Positions 43,903 to 53,972 of a stretch of 56,876 nt of DNA are shown one piece after another (the stretch's first letter is position 1; each line of letters starts with the position of its first letter). The DNA is from an uncultured Muribaculaceae bacterium (lineage in GTDB: Bacteria; Bacteroidota; Bacteroidia; Bacteroidales; Muribaculaceae): the NCBI GenBank assembly GCA_905233845.1, contig CAJOFH010000026.1:1-56876 (forward strand), in the 5' to 3' direction. Both the position numbers and the translations under genes were made by a program. The notes under the pieces were generated by a model. That model did not search any database. It worked only from the letters and a program-made list of their open reading frames with translations, and was not told where the DNA came from.

Positions 43903-46257
43903 TTATTTCTTTGATGTGGATTTGCGACGTGCAACACTGCGCTTGCGAGTGCCCTTGCTGGCATTGCTCTCGTCCGATACTATTTCCATGCACTGAGAGT
44001 AGCTCAGGCTCTCGGCATCCATCTTCTTGGGAATCTTGTAGTTATTGTTCTTGTAGCTAATATAGGCGCCAAACCTGCCGTTTAATACTTGCAACTCGCT
44101 GTCCTCGGCAAAGGTCTTCAAAACTTTCTTGGCCTCGTTGGCACGCTTGTCAACAATCAGTTGGATGGCTTCCTCAAGGGTGATGCTGTAGGGTGAAATT
44201 TCCTTGGGTATCGACACAAACTTGCCGTTGTGCTTGATATAAGGACCAAAACGACCTATGGCTACTTGCACATCGCTGCCCTCATAGCTGCCAAGCATGC
44301 GGGGCATGTCAAACAGTTTGATGGCTTCTTCGAGGGTGATGGTGGCCACACTCTGTCCTTTTTGCAAGGAAGCAAAGCGAGGTTTGTCAACATCGTCGGT
44401 GCTGCCCAACTGCACGAGGGGACCGTAACGGCCAATTTTTACCGATACGGGCTTGCCAGTAGTTGGGTCGTTACCAAGGATGCGCTCGCCAACTTTGTGC
44501 TCAAGACGCATCGACGACACTTCCTCGATGTTCTTGTGGAAACCAGTGTAGAAGTCTTTTATCTCCTCATTCCACTTGCGCTTACCCTCGGCGATGTCGT
44601 CAAACTCGCTCTCTACCTTAGCGGTGAAGTTGTAGTCGAGAATCTGAGGGAAGTACTGGGTGAGGAACTCGTTCACTACCATGCCCACGTCGGTGGGGAT
44701 TAGTTTACCTTTCTCATTACCCACGAGTTCGCTCTTGCTCTTGGTGCTCAGCTTGTTGCCCTTGAGGACTATCTGCTCAAAGCTGCGTTTCACGCCTTTG
44801 CTCTCGCCTTTGACAACATAGTCGCGGGCTTGGATCGTCGAGATGGTGGGGGCGTAGGTCGAGGGACGGCCTATGCCAAGTTCCTCAAGGCGCTTAACGA
44901 GCATAGCCTCGCTGTAGCGGTTGGGCTGTTGGGTGAAGCGCTGGGTAGCTACCATCTCTTTGAGCGAGAGGGTGTCGCCCACTTTCATTGGTGGGAGCAT
45001 GTGGAACTCGCTGTTGAGTGAGTGGTTCGTGGTCTCCTCGTCTTCGGTTTCGAAGTAAACTTTGAGGAAACCGTCAAACTTCACTACTTCGCCGTTGGCA
45101 ATCAACAGTTCAGGACGGCCCTTGATGCTGATGTCAACTTGAGTCTTCTCTACTTGGGCATCGGCCATCTGTGATGCGATGGTGCGCTTCCAAATCAGGT
45201 TGTAGAGTTTTTTCTCTTGGGCACTGCCACTTATGTCGTGGTTGCTGATGAAGGTGGGACGGATGGCCTCGTGAGCCTCTTGGGCGCCCTTCGACGATGT
45301 GTGATACTTGCGAACCTTGAGATATTTCTCGCCCAAAGTCTCTTTAATCTCGTGGCTGATAGTGCCGATTGCAAGGCTTGACAGATTTACTGAGTCGGTA
45401 CGCATGTAAGTTATGTGACCGCTCTCGTAGAGCGATTGGGCAACACGCATGGTCTGAGCTACCGAGAAACCGAGTTTGCGCGATGCTTCCTGTTGCAAGG
45501 TTGAGGTGGTGAATGGTGGGGCAGGGCTCTTCTTCACTGGTTTTACCTGTACGTCGGCAACGGTGAAGGTGGTGTCTTTGCAGTGCTCAAGAAGGGAAAC
45601 TGCTTCCTCACGATCGCTGAAGCGCTTGTTGAGCTCGCAAGGTACTACAGCATCGTCTGCAGCGAGTAACTCGCTACTCACACGGTAATATTGTTCGCTC
45701 TTAAAGTCACGAATTTCTTGCTCACGCTCAGCGAGAAGGCGTACTGCCACGCTCTGAACTCGACCTGCGCTCAATGCAGGTTTGATTTTTTTCCACAGCA
45801 CTGGCGAGAGCTCAAAACCCACGATGCGGTCGAGCACGCGACGAGCCTGCTGGGCGTCAACGAGATTCTCGTCTATGTCGCGAGGATTCTCTATGGCGGC
45901 AAGTATGGCGGGTTTAGTGATTTCGTGGAACACGATGCGTTTGGTGTTCTCTTTATCCAGCTCCAGTACTTCGCTCAGGTGCCATGCAATGGCTTCTCCC
46001 TCGCGGTCTTCATCACTGGCGAGCCACACTGTCTTTGCTTTTTTCGACGCTTTCTTGAGCTCGTTGACGAGGTCTTCTTTGTCCTCGGGAATTACATACA
46101 TGGGCTCGAAGTCGTTGTTCACGTCGATGCTGAAGTCTTTCTTCTCCAAATCACGGATGTGGCCGTAACTTGACATCACTTTATAGTCCTTACCTAAAAA
46201 TTTCTGGATGGTCTTCGCCTTCGCGGGAGACTCCACGATTACCAGATTGTCTGCCAT
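43903..46257 (-). CDS. topA: DNA topoisomerase I
   Basis: A 784-residue type IA topoisomerase that relaxes negative supercoils. The Toprim domain starts with LVIVESPAKAKTIQKFLG, with WLASDEDREGEAIAWHL as metal site; the active-site tyrosine lies in ITYMRTDSVNLS. The C-terminal third carries repeated topoisomerase C-terminal modules (GRYGPLVQLG, GRFGPYIKHNGKF, GRFGAYISYKNNNY) without zinc-finger cysteines and ends in a lysine/arginine-rich tail. A TAATTTTG -7 element lies upstream on the minus strand (46359-46352). Confidence 0.97.
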   Translation of the reverse strand: MADNLVIVESPAKAKTIQKFLGKDYKVMSSYGHIRDLEKKDFSIDVNNDFEPMYVIPEDKEDLVNELKKASKKAKTVWLASDEDREGEAIAWHLSEVLELDKENTKRIVFHEITKPAILAAIENPRDIDENLVDAQQARRVLDRIVGFELSPVLWKKIKPALSAGRVQSVAVRLLAEREQEIRDFKSEQYYRVSSELLAADDAVVPCELNKRFSDREEAVSLLEHCKDTTFTVADVQVKPVKKSPAPPFTTSTLQQEASRKLGFSVAQTMRVAQSLYESGHITYMRTDSVNLSSLAIGTISHEIKETLGEKYLKVRKYHTSSKGAQEAHEAIRPTFISNHDISGSAQEKKLYNLIWKRTIASQMADAQVEKTQVDISIKGRPELLIANGEVVKFDGFLKVYFETEDEETTNHSLNSEFHMLPPMKVGDTLSLKEMVATQRFTQQPNRYSEAMLVKRLEELGIGRPSTYAPTISTIQARDYVVKGESKGVKRSFEQIVLKGNKLSTKSKSELVGNEKGKLIPTDVGMVVNEFLTQYFPQILDYNFTAKVESEFDDIAEGKRKWNEEIKDFYTGFHKNIEEVSSMRLEHKVGERILGNDPTTGKPVSVKIGRYGPLVQLGSTDDVDKPRFASLQKGQSVATITLEEAIKLFDMPRMLGSYEGSDVQVAIGRFGPYIKHNGKFVSIPKEISPYSITLEEAIQLIVDKRANEAKKVLKTFAEDSELQVLNGRFGAYISYKNNNYKIPKKMDAESLSYSQCMEIVSDESNASKGTRKRSVARRKSTSKK

Positions 46258-46595
46258 ACTTTTTGTCTTTTTCTGCTTTTATGCTTAATACTCAATGCGT
46301 TAAATGCCAGTCTCTGACTACTTCAACGCTTTTTAAATTCAAAATCGGGTGCAAAATTAGACAAAAAACTCACAACTTCTATAATAATGTGTAAAATTTT
46401 AACGATTTTTCTTTTCAACCCAATTTTCAGCCTTATTGATTCGACAAAAAGTGGTCTCTAAGGGATGGCACTCTCGAGACCACTTTTCTTTTTGGGGTCA
46501 TATTAGGAACGGTTCGTCAAGACCTCAAGTATTATTTTTGTCTGAATGGAACGGTTCTTTTTTGACCAATTATTGAATCAAAACTACTTCGGTGT
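46258..46595. other. Intergenic region upstream of topA, no gene
   Basis: Contains the topA upstream region with a TAATTTTG -7 element (46352-46359, minus) and the terminator at 46446-46487. Beyond these nothing is seen; the short frames lack protein character. Confidence 0.65.
46446..46487 (-). terminator. Terminator of the VWA-fusion operon
   Basis: AAAAGTGGTCTC and GAGACCACTTTT form a perfect 12-bp stem; TTTTT follows on the minus strand and CTTTTT on the plus strand, so it may act in both directions. Confidence 0.85.
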
Positions 46596-47021
46596 TTAGT
46601 TGGCTTTACTTTTCTTGATGTACAGGTACTTGGGATAACGGCCGAGAACGAAGAGGGTAACTGGGCACAACCAGATATCACGTTCAAAGCCTGGCAATCC
46701 AGTAACGGTGTAGAACGAGCCGCCAGTGAGCGAGTGGTCGCCTTGAACGAGGCAGGCATAGCCTGGATGGTTCTCCCGCTTGCTGCTTGGGATAACATCG
46801 ACATAAGAGAATTTGTCATCATCACTCAGAAATGAGCAGAGTCTGTCGGCTCCCGCTACCATCAGCAGGTTGTGGTGGTCGAACGGCCAGTTGGGAAAGT
46901 CAACATACCAGAGTCCGTCGTCCTCATGATTAAACTGGAGATGATACTCTTTCTTGCGGCCAAACACGCTCTTGGCCATGGCTTGTGCGCCACCCATTAG
47001 GTTGTCAATGCTGTAAGTCAT
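46596..47021 (-). CDS. Conserved hypothetical protein, possibly DUF6717-like
   Basis: A 141-residue soluble protein without signal or membrane segment. Features are GLWYVDFPNWPFDHHNLLMV, AGADRLCSFLSDDDKF and the ending IWLCPVTLFVLGRYPKYLYI. The WxVDxP and LWLCPVTxxVxGxYPxxIYI pattern reminds me of the DUF6717 family, but I cannot confirm this. It lies 57 bp behind the VWA-fusion gene and ahead of a shared terminator, so the two are likely one operon. Confidence 0.7.
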   Translation of the reverse strand: MTYSIDNLMGGAQAMAKSVFGRKKEYHLQFNHEDDGLWYVDFPNWPFDHHNLLMVAGADRLCSFLSDDDKFSYVDVIPSSKRENHPGYACLVQGDHSLTGGSFYTVTGLPGFERDIWLCPVTLFVLGRYPKYLYIKKSKAN

Positions 47022-47078
47022 TATATTGTTTTTAAATTATTTAAGTAATAAGTGAAGAGAGGAGAGTGCCTCAGTTTT

Positions 47079-48323
47079 TTACATGTTGAGACCAAGCACC
47101 TTCCAGAATTCGGCAGGCAATGACACGTTCTCGAGGTAGATGCAGTTGCGGAACAAAGGAGCTACGTCGTACGCGTTGTGGCCGGCAATGCCACAGCCCA
47201 CGCGGGTGACAAGGAAGCGGAGCTCTGGATGTTGCTCAGCAAAGATGGTGAAGTTATGCACGGCTGCGGCCATCTGCTCGAATGGACAACTGGATGGGAT
47301 GGCATAGCTACGTCCTTGTAGGCCTTCGCCTTGACCCCACACTGCTCCAAAGCGTTCGGTCGCCAGTTTGGCGGCACCGCCACTGTGGAAACCCTGTGGG
47401 TTGCTGCCGAAGACGAAGATTTCGCCCTCATTCAAGTCGTAGATTGGCTCGGGAGTGACACGGTTCTCATAGTAGCTCTCTGCCATCTCGCGTTTGCGCT
47501 CCATCCATTCCTTTTTTGAGTGTCTGCGCCCTTGACGATATTCCTCGTCCATTTTCCTGAAGTAGTTGCGTTTGGCCGAACTTTCACGTGCCCAGGAACT
47601 TCTGGTACCTTCCACGTCGTGGCAAAACTCAACCACATTGTTGATTGAGAGGTTGAAACTCACCTGCTGTACGTCATGGTCACTGCCTATGTAGGAGAAC
47701 GACCATCCCTCTTGTGTTAGTTTCTCGATGAGAGCCTTGAGGTTGGCACCGCTCCACTCGCGCGAAGCGTTTTCGTAACCATCGGTGAGCACTGTCACCA
47801 CTGCACTGGCGTCGTCATCATCCTTGATGTGGTTGTACAGGTTGGTTATTGACTGGCCCATGGCATCGTAGAGTGGTGTGCAGCCATTTGGTTGGTAGTT
47901 GCTGAAATCTTCTACTTCACTGATGGGCTGGCGATCGATGAGTGTGCGCACTGGTTCTTTGGTGCGGTTGCTGTCAAAGGTCACGAGCGTTAGAAAGTGC
48001 TCCTGAGTGTCGGCAAAATCCTTCTGCGCTCCACGGATGCTGTTGAGGGTCTCGTTCACACCTGTGATAGTGGCATGCTTTAGGCTCGACATTGAGCCGC
48101 TCTCATCCACTATGATGAGGTTGTAGATGCGGGCCTTCTTGTTAGTGTTTTCTGTTTCGTTCATTTCTTCTTGGTTTTTAGGGTTGATACTCTCGGTGTT
48201 GTTCATCTCTTGATGGTCTTGGTTTGGTTCGTTACTGTTGTTAATGCTCTCACTGCCATTTTCGGTGGCATTTTCATTAGCTTGGAAGCCGATCATTTTT
48301 TTGAAGAAGTTTGTTACGCTCAT
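47079..48323 (-). CDS. VWA domain fused to an A1S_2505-type, macro-like domain
   Basis: A 414-residue protein with three parts. Residues 1-62 are a low-complexity Asn/Glu linker (MNNTESINPKNQEEMNETEN). Residues 64-240 are a von Willebrand A domain with an intact MIDAS site: DESGS (73-77), Thr149 and Asp181. A charged helix (245-290) leads to a C-terminal domain (299-414) with IFVFGSN (302-308), SGGAAKLATERFGAVWGQGE and VGCGIAGHNAYDVAPL, resembling the phage-derived A1S_2505 family related to macro domains. No signal peptide, so it is cytoplasmic. Function is not known. Confidence 0.8.
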   Translation of the reverse strand: MSVTNFFKKMIGFQANENATENGSESINNSNEPNQDHQEMNNTESINPKNQEEMNETENTNKKARIYNLIIVDESGSMSSLKHATITGVNETLNSIRGAQKDFADTQEHFLTLVTFDSNRTKEPVRTLIDRQPISEVEDFSNYQPNGCTPLYDAMGQSITNLYNHIKDDDDASAVVTVLTDGYENASREWSGANLKALIEKLTQEGWSFSYIGSDHDVQQVSFNLSINNVVEFCHDVEGTRSSWARESSAKRNYFRKMDEEYRQGRRHSKKEWMERKREMAESYYENRVTPEPIYDLNEGEIFVFGSNPQGFHSGGAAKLATERFGAVWGQGEGLQGRSYAIPSSCPFEQMAAAVHNFTIFAEQHPELRFLVTRVGCGIAGHNAYDVAPLFRNCIYLENVSLPAEFWKVLGLNM

Positions 48324-48367
48324 CTCTGTTTTTACTTTTAAAAATGGTTTGTGTAAAAATTACAATG

Positions 48368-48397
48368 CAAAATTAGTGTGTATTTTTTACATAACAA
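48368..48397 (-). promoter_or_regulatory. Promoter of the VWA-fusion operon
   Basis: On the minus strand TTG (48397-48395), a 19-nt spacer and TAATTTTG (48375-48368), about 45 nt before the ATG at 48323. Confidence 0.65.
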
Positions 48398-48530
48398 AAT
48401 ATTTTGTGTGTAAATACTACACATTTAACTTATCTTAACACAAAACCACCCAAAACAATAGTTTTTTATGACATTTCCTCTGTCCTCATTTCTTTTTTCT
48501 CTCTTTCCTCTTCCCTCTTCCCTTTTAATG

Positions 48531-48562
48531 TTGTTTCCATTCACCATCAGCCTCTACCTTTG
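48531..48562 (+). promoter_or_regulatory. Promoter upstream of metG
   Basis: TTG at 48531-48533, a 21-nt spacer and TACCTTTG at 48555-48562, giving a leader of about 125 nt. A second -7 element, TACCTTTG at 48649-48656, could start a shorter message. The promoter and early leader (GCGCGCATACACGTACATTAAA and TCAAAAAGTGTCCCA) match the orphan element at 2600-2715. Confidence 0.6.
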
Positions 48563-48694
48563 CGCGCATACACGTACATTAAAAATATACCACTATGATG
48601 CAAGGCTCAAAATTTTCTCAAAAAGTGTCCCACTTCCTAAAAAATCGCTACCTTTGCAAAAAAATTAAAGTGTCACATCTTAAATTTTGAAGAA

Positions 48695-50764
48695 ATGGAA
48701 GACAAGAAAAAATACACACGCACTCTGGTGACTACAGCGTTACCCTACGCTAATGGACCCGTCCACATCGGCCATCTGGCTGGTGTATACGTCCCAGCCG
48801 ACATCTACGTACGCTACCTGCGCCTCAAGGGCGAGGACGTGCTCATGATTGGCGGTAGCGACGAGCATGGAGTGCCAGTGACTCAACGCGCTCGCAAGGA
48901 GGGCATCACGCCACAAGACGTGGTTGACCGATATCACGAGCTCATCAAGGACTCGTTCCAAAGATTTGGCATCTCCTACGACATATACAGCCGCACAACA
49001 TCTAAAATTCATCATAAGTTTGCCGCCGATTTCTTCCGTAAGCTATACGACGAGGGTAAGTTGGTGGAAAAGACCACGAAGCAATTTTACGATGAGACCA
49101 ACGGCAAATTCCTCACCGACCGCGACATAGAGGGAGAATGCCCTTACTGTCATCATCCTGCGGCGAAGGGCAATCAGTGCGAGGACGGATGCGGACGTGA
49201 CCTCGATCCCACCGAGCTGATAAACCCACACTCCAAGGATGACCCTAACGCCAAACTTGTCCTGAAGGATACCACCAACTGGTTCTTGCCCCTTGATGAA
49301 TATCAGGAGTGGCTAAAGCAGTGGATTCTTGAGGGACACAAGGAGTGGCGAACCAACGTCTATGGTCAGTGCAAATCATGGCTTGACAACGAGCTGCAGC
49401 CTCGCGCTATGACTCGCGACCTTGACTGGGGTATCCCTGTGCCTGTCGAGGGTGCCGAGGGTAAGGTGCTTTACGTGTGGTTCGATGCTCCCATCGGCTA
49501 TATCAGCAACACTAAGGAGCTGTGCGACGCACAGCCCGAGCGTTGGGGCTCATGGCAGAAGTGGTGGCAGGACGAGGACACTCGCCTCATCCACTTTATT
49601 GGAAAGGACAACATCGTGTTCCACTGCATCATCTTCCCTACGATGATGCATGCTCACGGCGACTACATCATGCCCGACAACGTGCCAGCCAACGAGTTCC
49701 TGAACCTCGAGGGCGACAAGATATCGACCAGTCGCAACTGGGCGGTATGGCTGCACGAGTACCTCGATGACTTCCCAGGAAAGCAGGACGTGCTGCGCTA
49801 TGTATTGACTGCAATTGCTCCCGAGGCTAAAGACAACGACTTCACCTGGGACGGGTTCCAAGCATTCAACAACAACGAGCTTGTCGCCAATCTGGGCAAC
49901 TTCGTCAATCGTGCCATCGTGCTCACCAACAAATACTTCGACGGTGTGATTCCCGAGGCTCACGAGCTCACCGACTATGATAGACAGACCATCGACGAGT
50001 TCAATGCCGTGAAGGACACCGTGAGCGAGAATCTTGAGACGTTCCATTTCCGCGCCGCACTCGCCGAGGCTATGAATCTGTCACGCATCGGCAACAAGTA
50101 CCTCGCCGACACTGAGCCGTGGAAACTCGCCAAGACCGACATAGCACGTGTGGAGACCATCATGAATATTGCTCTGCAGATTACAGCCAATCTCGCCATA
50201 GCTTTCGAGCCATTCCTGCCATTTAGTGCCGAGAAGATTCGCAATATGCTGAATCTCGACAATGCAGGATGGGACAAGCTCGGCTCCATCGATATCCTCA
50301 AGGCGGGTAACAGTATCAACAAGCCTGAGCTGTTGTTCGAGAAGATTCCCAACGAGAAAATCAAGGAGCAGAAGGACCGCCTCGAGCGCATCAAGCAGGA
50401 GAATATCATCAACGGCTTCAAGCCCGAGGAGATAGCACCCACAATTGCATTCGATGACTTCCAGAAGCTCGACATCCGCGTGGGCACCGTAACAGCTTGC
50501 GAGAAGATGAAGAAGGCCGATAAGCTCCTCAATCTCACCATTGACGATGGCATGGGAGGTCGCACTATCGTCTCGGGAATCGCTAAGTTCTACGCACCTG
50601 AGGATCTGGTGGGCAAGCAAGTGTGCTTCATCGCCAACCTCGCGCCACGCAAACTAAAAGGCATCGAGTCGCAAGGTATGATTCTCAGTGCCGAGGATGC
50701 CGACGGCCGACTCGTAGTCATCGGTCCCCAAGGTGCAGTCCGCCCTGGCGTGAAGGTAAGTTAA
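48695..50764 (+). CDS. metG: Methionyl-tRNA synthetase
   Basis: A 689-residue class I synthetase. The HIGH motif is in [12 protein letters not shown], the zinc knuckle in [19 protein letters not shown], and the KMSKS loop is the variant KISTSRNW. The C-terminal part (about 580-689) is an OB-fold tRNA-binding domain ([20 protein letters not shown]), present in dimeric forms. It charges initiator and elongator tRNA-Met. It has its own promoter region; the helicase gene follows after 96 bp. Confidence 0.97.
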   Translation: MEDKKKYTRTLVTTALPYANGPVHIGHLAGVYVPADIYVRYLRLKGEDVLMIGGSDEHGVPVTQRARKEGITPQDVVDRYHELIKDSFQRFGISYDIYSRTTSKIHHKFAADFFRKLYDEGKLVEKTTKQFYDETNGKFLTDRDIEGECPYCHHPAAKGNQCEDGCGRDLDPTELINPHSKDDPNAKLVLKDTTNWFLPLDEYQEWLKQWILEGHKEWRTNVYGQCKSWLDNELQPRAMTRDLDWGIPVPVEGAEGKVLYVWFDAPIGYISNTKELCDAQPERWGSWQKWWQDEDTRLIHFIGKDNIVFHCIIFPTMMHAHGDYIMPDNVPANEFLNLEGDKISTSRNWAVWLHEYLDDFPGKQDVLRYVLTAIAPEAKDNDFTWDGFQAFNNNELVANLGNFVNRAIVLTNKYFDGVIPEAHELTDYDRQTIDEFNAVKDTVSENLETFHFRAALAEAMNLSRIGNKYLADTEPWKLAKTDIARVETIMNIALQITANLAIAFEPFLPFSAEKIRNMLNLDNAGWDKLGSIDILKAGNSINKPELLFEKIPNEKIKEQKDRLERIKQENIINGFKPEEIAPTIAFDDFQKLDIRVGTVTACEKMKKADKLLNLTIDDGMGGRTIVSGIAKFYAPEDLVGKQVCFIANLAPRKLKGIESQGMILSAEDADGRLVVIGPQGAVRPGVKVS

Positions 50765-50783
50765 TCGGTCAATATACTTAATA

Positions 50784-50828
50784 AGAAATTCTAGGTTTTC
50801 TAGACTCTCTAGATTATCTAGAATTTCT
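50784..50828. repeat. CTAGA-rich inverted repeat behind metG
   Basis: AGAAATTCTAG (50784-50794) and CTAGAATTTCT (50818-50828) are perfect complements; between them lie TCTAGACTC and TCTAGATTAT. No T run follows, so a role as terminator is uncertain. Confidence 0.55.
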
Positions 50829-50860
50829 ATATATAAAAAGATATCTACTATTCATCTCAA

Positions 50861-52741
50861 ATGCAGGCGGTTTCTCCCATACTTGAGTTGCAACGGCAGC
50901 GTTTGTTGCTTAAGGCCGAATATGAGGCGGAGCGCAACGAGTTCCAGCGTCAAACCGAGACGATTGGTATTGGACGCAAGGTGAAGCGGGGAGATTGCTG
51001 GTGGCCCCTGAAGTTGGGGCGAAGCTATTACAATTCTCTCAACCAACTCGTTGTGGAGGTGACTCGAAGCGAGGATACCGACATTGAGCACAACTTCGAG
51101 TATGGTCGTCAAGTGATGTTTTTCCGTGTTGACGCGATCGAGAACATTACTTATTTCAAATTCACGGGTACTGTGAGCTACGCCCAAGAGAGTCGCATGG
51201 TGATTGTTGTGCCCGATGCCAACGCTGTTGCCGAGCTGCAAGGCCACGAACGTGTGGGAGTGCAACTCTCGATGGACGAACATACCTACCAACTCATGTT
51301 CCGAGCCCTTGACCGTGTTATTAGTGCCAAGGGAAACCGACTTGCACAGTTGCGCGACCTATTCTACAACCGCAGCCGCACTGAGAAATTCACCTTCGAT
51401 TCCATCCGCTTCCCTTGGCTCAATCCCACCCAAGAACATGCTGTGAACGAGGTGCTCCTCGCCAAGGATGTCGCAATCGTGCACGGCCCTCCAGGCACTG
51501 GCAAGACTACCACGCTGGTCGAGGCTATCTATGAGACTCTTCGGCGTGAGAACCAAGTGCTGGTGTGCGCTCAAAGCAATATGGCGGTCGACTGGATTAG
51601 CGAGCGGCTCATGGACCGAGGTGTGGAGGTGCTGCGCATTGGTAATCCAACTAAGGTCAACGACAAGATGCTGGGATTCACCTACGAGCGACGCTTTGAG
51701 GCGCACCCCGATTACCCGCAGCTGTGGGCGATTCGCAAAGCCATTCGCGAGCTGCGCAGTGCCAAGCGTCGGGGTTCCGATAGCTATCACCAGAAACTTG
51801 ATCGCCTTCGCAGCCGTGAGACGGAACTAGAGCTGCGAATCAACAATGCGCTCTTCAACAGCGCAAGAGTAATTTCTTGCACTCTTGCTGGTAGTGCAAG
51901 CCGCGTGTTGGAGGGTATGAAGTTTGCCACGCTCTTTATCGATGAGGCGGCACAAGCACTTGAGGCGGCATGTTGGATAGCTATCCGCAAAGCAAACCGT
52001 GTGATATTTGCAGGTGACCACTGCCAGTTGCCTCCCACTGTAAAATGTCTCGAAGCGATAAAAGGTGGACTCGCCCGTACTCTCATGGAGCGCATTGTGC
52101 AGAGTAATCCTCAGGTGGTGACGCTGCTCAAGGTGCAGTATCGCATGAACGATGACATTATGCGCTTCTCGAGCGACTGGTTCTATCATGGCGAGGTGGA
52201 GAGCGCTCCCGAGGTGAAATATCGCAGTATCCTCGACCTTGACACGCCCATGACGTGGGTCGATACCGCCGACCTTGACCTTGAGGCGCACGAGGAACTC
52301 GTGGGCGAGACCTATGGACGCATCAACCGTGCCGAGGCACGGCTCACTGTCGACACTTTGCAGCAGTATTTTGAGCGGTTGGGACGACAACGAGTGCTTG
52401 ACGAACGCCTTGACGTGGGTATCATTTCGCCCTATCGCGCGCAAGTGCAGCTGCTGAGACGGTTGTTGCGCAAGAGTGCCTATTTCAAACCCTTGCGACA
52501 TCTCATCTCGGTCAACACCGTTGATGGTTTTCAAGGACAGGAGCGCGACATTATCGTCATTAGCCTCGTGCGAAGCAACGACGCAGGACAAATCGGCTTT
52601 CTGCGTGACCTACGACGCATGAACGTGGCCATCACCCGAGCTCGCATGAAGCTCTTCATCCTCGGCGATAGCACCACCATGACCCGCCACCCCTTCTACC
52701 GCAAGCTTTATGGCTACATACAAAACCTACAAGACAAATAA
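50861..52741 (+). CDS. AAA/SF1 helicase of the DNA2/NAM7 (Smubp2-like) type
   Basis: A 626-residue helicase. An N-terminal OB-like domain (about 40-170) precedes SF1 motifs: Walker A GPPGTGKTTTLVEA, Ia CAQSNMAVDW, II FIDEAAQALEAACW, III AGDHCQLPPTVK, IV region QYRMNDDIMRFSS, V VNTVDGFQGQERDIIVISLVR and VI RRMNVAITRARMKL. The eukaryotic relatives IGHMBP2 and DNA2 unwind RNA or DNA; the bacterial role is not settled. It precedes a transporter gene by 13 bp and may share a transcript. Confidence 0.92.
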   Translation: MQAVSPILELQRQRLLLKAEYEAERNEFQRQTETIGIGRKVKRGDCWWPLKLGRSYYNSLNQLVVEVTRSEDTDIEHNFEYGRQVMFFRVDAIENITYFKFTGTVSYAQESRMVIVVPDANAVAELQGHERVGVQLSMDEHTYQLMFRALDRVISAKGNRLAQLRDLFYNRSRTEKFTFDSIRFPWLNPTQEHAVNEVLLAKDVAIVHGPPGTGKTTTLVEAIYETLRRENQVLVCAQSNMAVDWISERLMDRGVEVLRIGNPTKVNDKMLGFTYERRFEAHPDYPQLWAIRKAIRELRSAKRRGSDSYHQKLDRLRSRETELELRINNALFNSARVISCTLAGSASRVLEGMKFATLFIDEAAQALEAACWIAIRKANRVIFAGDHCQLPPTVKCLEAIKGGLARTLMERIVQSNPQVVTLLKVQYRMNDDIMRFSSDWFYHGEVESAPEVKYRSILDLDTPMTWVDTADLDLEAHEELVGETYGRINRAEARLTVDTLQQYFERLGRQRVLDERLDVGIISPYRAQVQLLRRLLRKSAYFKPLRHLISVNTVDGFQGQERDIIVISLVRSNDAGQIGFLRDLRRMNVAITRARMKLFILGDSTTMTRHPFYRKLYGYIQNLQDK

Positions 52742-52754
52742 CGAGCAATAATAA

Positions 52755-53729
52755 ATGAACAAACTAATCAAGATATTGAAAGAATGGACCTTGCCAGTGT
52801 CGATGACGACTGGCATACTGGTCTATTTCATCTTCTATTTCACGCCAGCGCTCGACGAGGCATCGCGGGTGTTCAACAGCTTCTTCGACTTCATTCTGCC
52901 GTGGATTCTTTTTGTCATCCTTTTTGTGACTTTCTGCCGAGCCGACTTCCATCGTATGCGCCCCTGTTGGTGGCACTTCGTTATCCTTGCATTGCAACTT
53001 GTGTTGGTGATAGTGAGCACGGTGCTAATCGTGCATTACAATGCCAAGGGCAATGACTTGATATTGATGGAGTGTATCATTTGCTGCGTCATTTGCCCTT
53101 GCGCAACGGCAGCACCTGTGGTGACAGCCAAACTCGACGGCGATCTTGAGAAGATGACAACTTTCATGCTCCTTAGTAACTTCCTCGCGGCGATACTCAT
53201 TCCTGCGGTCTTTCCACTCGTTGACAAGAGCATTGACATGCCATTCTGGGACGCATTCCTGGCACTGCTTGAACGCGTGTGCTCAGTGCTCGTGGCTCCC
53301 ATGGCACTTGCATACCTCGTCAAACACTTTGCCCCCCGTCTTCACCGTCTCATCATCAGCAACAAAGATCTCTCGTTCTACCTGTGGGGAGTGCTGTTGC
53401 TCGTAATTTCGGGTGCTACCATGCGCAACATCATGAATTCCGGCACCACCGTTTGGTTCATTGTGATAGTAGGGCTAACGAGCCTCGCCATCACCTTCGT
53501 GCAGTTTGCTATTGGCCGTTATGTGGGCCGATTCTTTCACGCTACCACCGAGATGGGACAGGCGATGGGACAAAAGAACACAGCCTTCGCCATCTGGGTC
53601 TCCAGCGCCTGGCTCAACCCCCTCGCAGCAGTGGGGCCAGGCTTCTACATCCTGTGGCAAAACGCCTTCAATAGCCTAGAAATCTGGCACCACGAACGTT
53701 CTAAACACAATTCAAAAACTCACGACTAA
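52755..53729 (+). CDS. BASS-family (bile acid:sodium symporter-like) transporter
   Basis: A 324-residue membrane protein with nine to ten helices. The CCVICPCATAAPVVTAKLDGD segment and the later EMGQAMGQKNTAFAIWVSSAWL segment correspond to the two unwound crossover regions of the BASS fold (NhaA-like). Substrate is unknown; small organic acids are typical in the family. It starts 13 bp after the helicase gene; 9 bp separate it from the next small gene. Confidence 0.85.
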   Translation: MNKLIKILKEWTLPVSMTTGILVYFIFYFTPALDEASRVFNSFFDFILPWILFVILFVTFCRADFHRMRPCWWHFVILALQLVLVIVSTVLIVHYNAKGNDLILMECIICCVICPCATAAPVVTAKLDGDLEKMTTFMLLSNFLAAILIPAVFPLVDKSIDMPFWDAFLALLERVCSVLVAPMALAYLVKHFAPRLHRLIISNKDLSFYLWGVLLLVISGATMRNIMNSGTTVWFIVIVGLTSLAITFVQFAIGRYVGRFFHATTEMGQAMGQKNTAFAIWVSSAWLNPLAAVGPGFYILWQNAFNSLEIWHHERSKHNSKTHD

Positions 53730-53738
53730 TAACTGACC

Positions 53739-53972
53739 ATGACCTATAGAGTTACTTTTCAATACTATACCGAAACCGAAGATGGCAACGACACCTTCCG
53801 ATTCAGCAGCGAACAGAAAGCAATGGACAAATTCAGCGAAATGAGAGAAATCATTAGCGAACAGTTCAGCAACTCACCCGATGCCGAAGTAATCGACGAA
53901 CCCGACTTCTTCGGCATCCTCGACCACTCCACAGGAGAATGGGCAAAAGTGTTCATCACAACCATCAACTAA
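53739..53972 (+). CDS. Small acidic protein of unknown function
   Basis: A 77-residue soluble protein, rich in Glu, Asp, Phe and Ser, with pattern beta-alpha-beta (TYRVTFQYYTETEDG, a helix KAMDKFSEMREIISEQF, then GEWAKVFITTI). No signal or known domain. It begins 9 bp after the transporter gene and is likely cotranscribed. A translated product is plausible because codon use resembles its neighbours. Confidence 0.7.
   Translation: MTYRVTFQYYTETEDGNDTFRFSSEQKAMDKFSEMREIISEQFSNSPDAEVIDEPDFFGILDHSTGEWAKVFITTIN

Larger units (their letters stand above)
48324..48694. other. Divergent promoter region between the VWA operon and metG
   Basis: Holds the VWA operon promoter (48368-48397, minus), a pyrimidine-rich stretch (48476-48525), the metG promoter (48531-48562) with a leader that recurs at 2600-2715, and a second TACCTTTG -7 element at 48649-48656. 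Short frames here are not genes. Confidence 0.65.
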
